Of a DNA stretch of 64,000 nucleotides, positions 60,301-64,000 are shown one piece after another (within the stretch, counting starts at the first letter, position 1; each line of letters opens with the position of its first letter). Origin of the DNA: Euptelea pleiosperma (taxonomy: Eukaryota > Streptophyta > Magnoliopsida > Ranunculales > Eupteleaceae); assembly GCA_035048495.1 (NCBI GenBank), contig CM068553.1, forward strand, positions 9,293,259 to 9,357,258, in the 5' to 3' direction. Below the pieces are notes generated by a model that was given only the letters and a program-made list of their open reading frames with translations, ran no database searches and was not told where the DNA came from. The translations under genes and the position numbers were made by a program.

Positions 60301-62767
60301 ATTGACGGATGAGTGATGACTCATCTGAGTTGAGGATTGTAGATCCATGAGAAAAGAATTTCTCTAAATCAACTACTGGCCTAGACTGACTCTCTAAGTG
60401 AGCGAGAAGTGATTCTCGTTGGATTAAAACTAAGTGATATCTTAGTTAGTGGATTATTTATTTCAATTGGATATGTTGTAATACATGATTGAGATAATAT
60501 AATATTACTTGTGTTGAGTATTGGATAGTGGACGTAGGTGCGGAGTCGCCGAACAACTATAAATCTGAGTCTCGTGTGATTGTGAATGTTTGCACATTGT
60601 ATCTCAAATTTTTCCCATATCTATGTTCTGTAGATGATTCATATTTTAATTGTTTGATCCTTTTTCGCCTTGTGTGATCATTAATTTTTAAATCCATATA
60701 GAATTAGCAGAAGAATTAAAAATTGTCCTATTCACCCTCTTCTAGGACTTAACTTGGTAATTAAAAAAGAATTTCAGTGTGAATACACTAAACCACTATA
60801 AATCATTGTCTTGTGGATTGTTTCATCTTTACCTCTTTCTTCTTATTTAGTAGATGTTTGGCTATCATTTTAGTTGTGTTTATTATCTTTGCTTAATTTA
60901 TTTGTTGTAACCTTGCTAATCATCAAAGCATTTTTAAATTGTCCTATACATCCCCCTCCAGGATTTCTCACGGTAGTAATAAGGGAATTTCAATACCATC
61001 CTCAAAGACTTCTATGAGTAAGAATTTTGGAGGTGGCCTTTCAAGCTCTGACCTATAGTGTGTTCATTTGGGGCTATTGGATATTTGGATCATTGTCAAG
61101 ACTTCCATGAGTCCCAAGTGTTGGAGAAGTATCCTCAGGTTTCCCCAAGTCTAATTAGGAAAATTTCTCTTCTCAAATATTTTAAGGAACATTTGAGGGG
61201 AAAAGATTCAAATTGTTAAAGGCAGTCTTTAATCAAACTCCTCGTTGGCAAAATCAAAAACCATTTTTTGGGGGGTAGCATGGAACTCGTGCATGACTCA
61301 AGAATTAAAAACAAAACAGCCTCAACAATATTGGTTCAAGTACATGATGTAGATTATGTGAAATGTGCATACATGTGTGATTGTGTATAAGGTATAAACC
61401 CCCATAGCTGGGCAAACACTGATATGAGTTTTTTTGCAGGAAATTTCAAAATTTTCAACTACTAATGATCCTGGCAAAAGACTCCAATTAGAAAACATGG
61501 GCAACATTATTAATAAAACAGAATTCCAAATGCAACTTGAAAGAACGAAACCACAAAATATACCTCCGAGAGAAAGGAAGCCTTAGGAGAAGTTGTGACA
61601 TTGCGTGGACAACATCAGGCATGTAAACAAACTGAAGGAGAATCAGCTGAAGGATGGCAAACCACAGGTTCTTCGTGATCCCTTCTGCTGCGTGTCGAGC
61701 CACAGCATGCCCAATCTGATTGAAAAAGAATAATAGAATACAAAAACCTTAGATAGATTATATGGTCATATGAACAGATTCGCAAGTTTCGTCTCTGCAA
61801 TCTTATAACTAAAAGGTTAACCAAGAAATACCTCATGTCCAAGTATAGTAGCTATCTCGGCGTTGGTCCTGAAATGGTCGAGCAATCCCGTGAAAACGAC
61901 TATCTTCCCACCAGGGAGGCAGAAGGCGTTCACAACAGGTTCGTTCACCACCAGAACTTCCCAATTTAATCCTTCCAAGTGCTGGGTCGCAGGCTGCGAA
62001 CCACGCACCTTACCCTTCTGGCGACTCTGCTGAACCCACTTATCATCAAGAACCTCATCTTCGTCATGCCACTCTCCTTCCAACTTCCCTTCCGTGCCGC
62101 CGGTCAATGCCATAAAAGTGTCTCGAGCGCTCCCTTCATACACCCCAGTACTTTCCGACGCGTACCCAAGATCGCTCCACCCCTGTTCATGCCTTAACCC
62201 TCTCTGCAAGGCCTCAATTATGTCCTTCGCTATCAACCTCATCCTAATACTCTCAGGGTGTATCGCCGGGAGAATCTTTCCCTTGAAAGCAGCCTTCACC
62301 TGCTCAAATTGGGCTTCTCCAATCTGTCTCTCCACGTTCCTCGGCAGAAGAACTAAATGTTTACGCTTAGTATACGGAATTGTCTCCAAATTCCCATAGT
62401 AGACGGTAATCACAACTCCCGAACTAACTAGCACAACAACAATCACGTTCCTAGGGTTCTGAAACCACCGCCGAGGCCCTCTTGGCCTGAAATGCTGAAC
62501 CTGATATCGATCTACGTAATAAAACCTCCTACCAGAGCCGAAATGATGGTAATTCTGTTTCCATCCAGTTTGAAAACTAGGTTTCGAAGCAATCAAAGAT
62601 GAAACAGTAACCTTAGTACTACTCTTACCAGAAAGTTCAGAGCAATGTTGCCTGAATCGGTGACTCGCGTCTTGAATCGGAGCTCTTGAGTCTCTTCGGG
62701 TTAGGATCTTCGAAGCGATGTCGCGAAACGAATCGATTGCGAGCTTTGCTTTTCTGTAAGAACCCAT
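45305..62767 (-). CDS. OMA1: OMA1-like mitochondrial M48 metalloprotease (three exons, 16-kb intron)
   Basis: Zinc metalloprotease of the mitochondrial inner membrane with a role in quality control and stress proteolysis (known for yeast and Arabidopsis OMA1). Exons 61832-62767, 61564-61715 and 45305-45554 (GT-AG) give 445 aa. The N-terminus is rich in Arg, Ser and Lys with few acidic residues, as expected of a mitochondrial presequence. A membrane segment ([18 protein letters not shown]) lies near residues 108-126. The zinc site HEIGH (about residues 311-315) is split exactly by intron 1: HE ends exon 1 and IGH begins exon 2. The third ligand, in MEIEADYIG (about residue 365), is in exon 3. 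[33 protein letters not shown] and the end GVEGFL match plant OMA1. The ATG is at 62767. No lesion was seen in the exons. Intron 2 (45,555-61,563) contains the nested copia pair. Confidence 0.93.
45555..46793. other. OMA1 intron 2, 3' part outside the copia pair
   Basis: AT-rich intron sequence. Two short direct repeats (TTTTGGTTTGGAAGGGAAGC-like, near 45,855 and 45,895) are visible; otherwise nothing recognised. Confidence 0.5.
46799..47008 (-). repeat. 3' LTR of outer copia element
   Basis: 210 bp, identical base for base to the 5' LTR at 56,673-56,882 by my reading. Contains the palindromic pair AATCGTGTAG / CTACACGATT and (AT)n near the middle. Confidence 0.93.
47016..48141 (-). pseudogene. 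Outer copia pol, 3' part (RT palm to RNase H)
   Basis: An open stretch of about 375 codons with [15 protein letters not shown], the RT catalytic [25 protein letters not shown], and RNase H signatures [16 protein letters not shown] and [20 protein letters not shown], ending FAPA and then the polypurine tract. This part has no internal stops, in contrast to the inner copy. It joins in frame, across the inserted element, to the RT portion that ends near 52,861. Confidence 0.9.
48142..48348 (-). repeat. 3' LTR of inner copia element
   Basis: 207 bp. It differs from its partner at 52,646-52,855 by CCGGATG against CAGGATA and by loss of three bases in ACAAG(TAG)GTCCC. It shares GAGGTGAAGAGAATAGGGGA with the partner, which distinguishes this pair from the outer LTRs. 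Confidence 0.93.
48356..52366 (-). pseudogene. Inner copia gag-pol (degenerate)
   Basis: Gag is truncated and starts around [14 protein letters not shown]; a stop at 52,085 (IQ-stop) separates it from the zinc-knuckle part. The protease-integrase stretch (50,909-52,060) ends at the stop shared with the outer copy. Integrase-RT (49,466-50,899) includes TDNGGEY and [11 protein letters not shown] and ends in a stop after KELVC. RT-RNase H is then cut by stops near 48,947 (CAG to TAG) and 48,806 (TGG to TGA) relative to the outer copy. It cannot encode a complete polyprotein. Confidence 0.88.
52390..52633 (-). other. Non-homologous leader of the inner copia element with a hairpin
   Basis: In place of the outer element's leader and gag N-terminus there is unrelated sequence. 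A hairpin TAATCTCACGC / GCGTGAGATTA lies at about 52,417-52,448, next to a small palindrome GAGATTAAATTTAATCTC. No coding motif was seen. Confidence 0.7.
52646..52855 (-). repeat. 5' LTR of inner copia element
   Basis: 210 bp, followed on the coding strand by the primer site at 52,634-52,645. Pairs with the LTR at 48,142-48,348. Confidence 0.93.
52861..56126 (-). pseudogene. Outer copia gag-pol, 5' part (gag to RT)
   Basis: Gag starts at the ATG at 56126 and has the zinc knuckle [15 protein letters not shown]. The protease shows [13 protein letters not shown], and integrase the HH-CC type C..C with DVWGPNP. Reading is stopped at about 55,134 (after gag), 54,285 (…YLMK stop), about 54,153, 53,635 and in the 53,520s, so no full polyprotein can be made. 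RT begins with WKAAMLEEM and runs up to the GTTCC target site, where the inner element interrupts it. The remainder is at 47,016-48,141. The stop at 54,285 also exists in the inner copy. Confidence 0.88.
56361..56545 (-). repeat. ~55-bp tandem repeats in the 5' leader of the outer copia element
   Basis: CTTCTGGAGTGGGCGGCTA-type units recur three to four times (CTTTTGGAAGGGGCGGCTAG, GGCTTCTGGAGTGGGCGGCT twice, CCTTTTGGAGTGGGCGGCTA). They lie between the primer site and gag. The inner element lacks this leader. Confidence 0.75.
56673..56882 (-). repeat. 5' LTR of outer copia element
   Basis: 210 bp, identical to the LTR at 46,799-47,008, and followed on the coding strand by the primer site at 56,661-56,672. 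Confidence 0.93.
56888..58249. other. OMA1 intron 2, stretch with an RTE LINE tail
   Basis: No gene. CCGTCGGGAAAGGCTTATGATG at about 57,950-57,975 resembles the 3' end of a plant RTE LINE. Nothing else recognised. Confidence 0.4.
58250..60995. mobile_element. Probable nested LTR remnants rich in GGTCGACC words (OMA1 intron 2)
   Basis: Two blocks look like related old LTRs. Both begin with GAAG/CAAG-rich sequence (58,260-58,380 and 59,345-59,480), continue with clusters of GACCGGTCGACC-type words (58,440-58,700 and 59,690-59,860), and end in AAATTGTCCTATnCACCC…CTAGGA/CCAGGA (about 60,735 and 60,945). The second seems to lie inside the first. No coding part, primer site or target duplication was found, so the limits are approximate. 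The rest of the intron, 60,996-61,563, shows nothing. Confidence 0.4.
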
Positions 62768-64000
62768 GCTCTTAAAACTTTAGTTTACAGTTAGAAAAGC
62801 CACCCAAGATCTTCATTCAAAAAAACAAAAAAAACTGTTTGACCATCGAAGAGAAACTCTCTTGTGGTTCTAAGAAGAATCGAAGAGAGAGAGAGAGAGA
62901 TTTAGGCTCTGTTTGGGTTTTGAATTTCGAGCTCTGGTAAGAGCTTTGCTGGCTGAGGACGTGTCTGGAAATTGTTTCAGATTTTCACACGGAGGATTGA
63001 CAGGGAGACGCTGCGTTGCATTTTCACACTTTCCTTTTACTACGCGCGGTGTAAGCTTAGGGAGGTACCAAAAGCGGTACCTATTGTGTATTATGATTCG
63101 GGTCGGTGATTCGGGTTTGGGTTTTAGTTTCAAAACAAGTGGTTTCAAATTCAGAACCAACATATATCCGATTCTCCCAGCCTGTATTGAGATCCGTATC
63201 TTGTATAAAAGCATGAAACAAAAATAAAAATAAATGATTTTATTCTTACTGAAGTTTAGAAAAAAGTTGGCGTCTTTAGCAACATTATATACTTGGTTCC
63301 TCGATGTGGATGTTATCTGTTTAGGTTTTAGTTCCTTTGGTCCTGGTCCTGGTTTATCAAGAATAAGAACTACTATGGTAGTTTTTAGGAACGCTTTTTG
63401 GGAAGCCCTTCTCTAGGTTTTGGCGATGAGAAGCACTTCCTTAGCATAAAATCTATATTTGGTTTGTAATAGCGCGTTGGCTTCCAGTGTAGAAGCGCTT
63501 TTTGCGGAAAGTGTATCACCGTCAAAATGGATCTCACGTTGACCTTTTTGTCCCCATTCGTTCTTCCATATTACAAAATAACTTTTAAAACCATTTATCC
63601 CTTATAACTTTTAAGGGTATTTTTGATATTTTGACAGGATTCATAAGCTCACAACCAGCTTCTACACATAGAACAACACTTCTCCATTATGGTTTGTCAA
63701 AACACTACTTTAAAAAAAGCGCTTTTCAACAACTGTTTCTAAGACTTCTACAGAAGCGTTTTTCTACGGTGCTTTTGTAGAAGTATTCTCAAACAAAGTT
63801 GATCGATTCTGGGTCCTATTAGTTTTGGGCCCTTTTCAAGTTTGGTTTTGAAATAGTTCATATCGTAATTGAGATAATTGGGACTGGTTCTTATCGGGTA
63901 TTAGTTAGTGGTTTGGTAACTATCCTAGTTAGTAAGTTGTTGAATAATTCGTAAATTGTGCGAATTATTTAAAAAACAAACCGACCAACGTCTTATTCGA
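62768..64000. other. 5' flank of OMA1 and intergenic DNA
   Basis: A (GA)n tract lies at about 62,884-62,900, some 120 bp upstream of the ATG. From about 63,400 to 63,790 there are opposed GAAGCGCTTTTT and AGAAGCGTTTTTCTAC words that may belong to an old foldback repeat. No gene seen. Confidence 0.5.

Overview
This window is nuclear DNA of a flowering plant. Its genes are spliced (GT-AG introns, and one GC-AG intron), introns reach 16 kb, and it carries an E-class PPR gene, Ty1/copia elements with initiator-Met-tRNA primer sites, L1- and RTE-type LINE remnants, many MITEs and a fragment of plastid rps2. The species cannot be fixed from the sequence; CYP704C-type P450s and inflated introns would suit a woody magnoliid-like angiosperm, but that is only an inference.

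Layout. (1) 1-17,300: a cluster of four CYP704-type cytochrome P450 genes, all on the minus strand. The first runs off the left edge. The second and third are near-identical products of a ~5.7-kb tandem duplication. The fourth is more diverged and lacks the first intron. An exon-6 fossil at 9,377-9,577 marks the duplication junction. Upstream of genes 2 and 3 lie ~215-bp tandem arrays whose unit is a copy of the gene's own promoter, leader and first codons. (2) 19,848-21,367: a three-exon NADPH-dependent alkenal/quinone oxidoreductase, minus strand. (3) 24,180-25,811: an intronless PPR gene, minus strand. (4) 26,585-43,402: a 13-exon spastin-like MIT-AAA ATPase, plus strand, with a one-base frameshift in exon 10 and introns filled with repeats, LINE fragments and the rps2 fragment. 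(5) 45,305-62,767: a three-exon OMA1-like M48 metalloprotease, minus strand. Its second intron (16.0 kb) holds a copia element with a second copy of the same family inserted into it, each with its own 5-bp target duplication. (6) 62,768-64,000: upstream flank, no gene seen.

The genes are independent eukaryotic transcription units, not a pathway. The P450s should act at the ER on fatty-acid-type substrates, the oxidoreductase on reactive carbonyls, the PPR protein in organelle RNA processing, the spastin-like ATPase on microtubules or membranes, and OMA1 in mitochondrial inner-membrane quality control.

The observations most worth checking are the amplified promoter-leader arrays, the self-nested copia pair with contradictory age signals, the frameshift and GC-AG intron in the spastin-like gene, and the split of the OMA1 zinc site across a retrotransposon-loaded intron.
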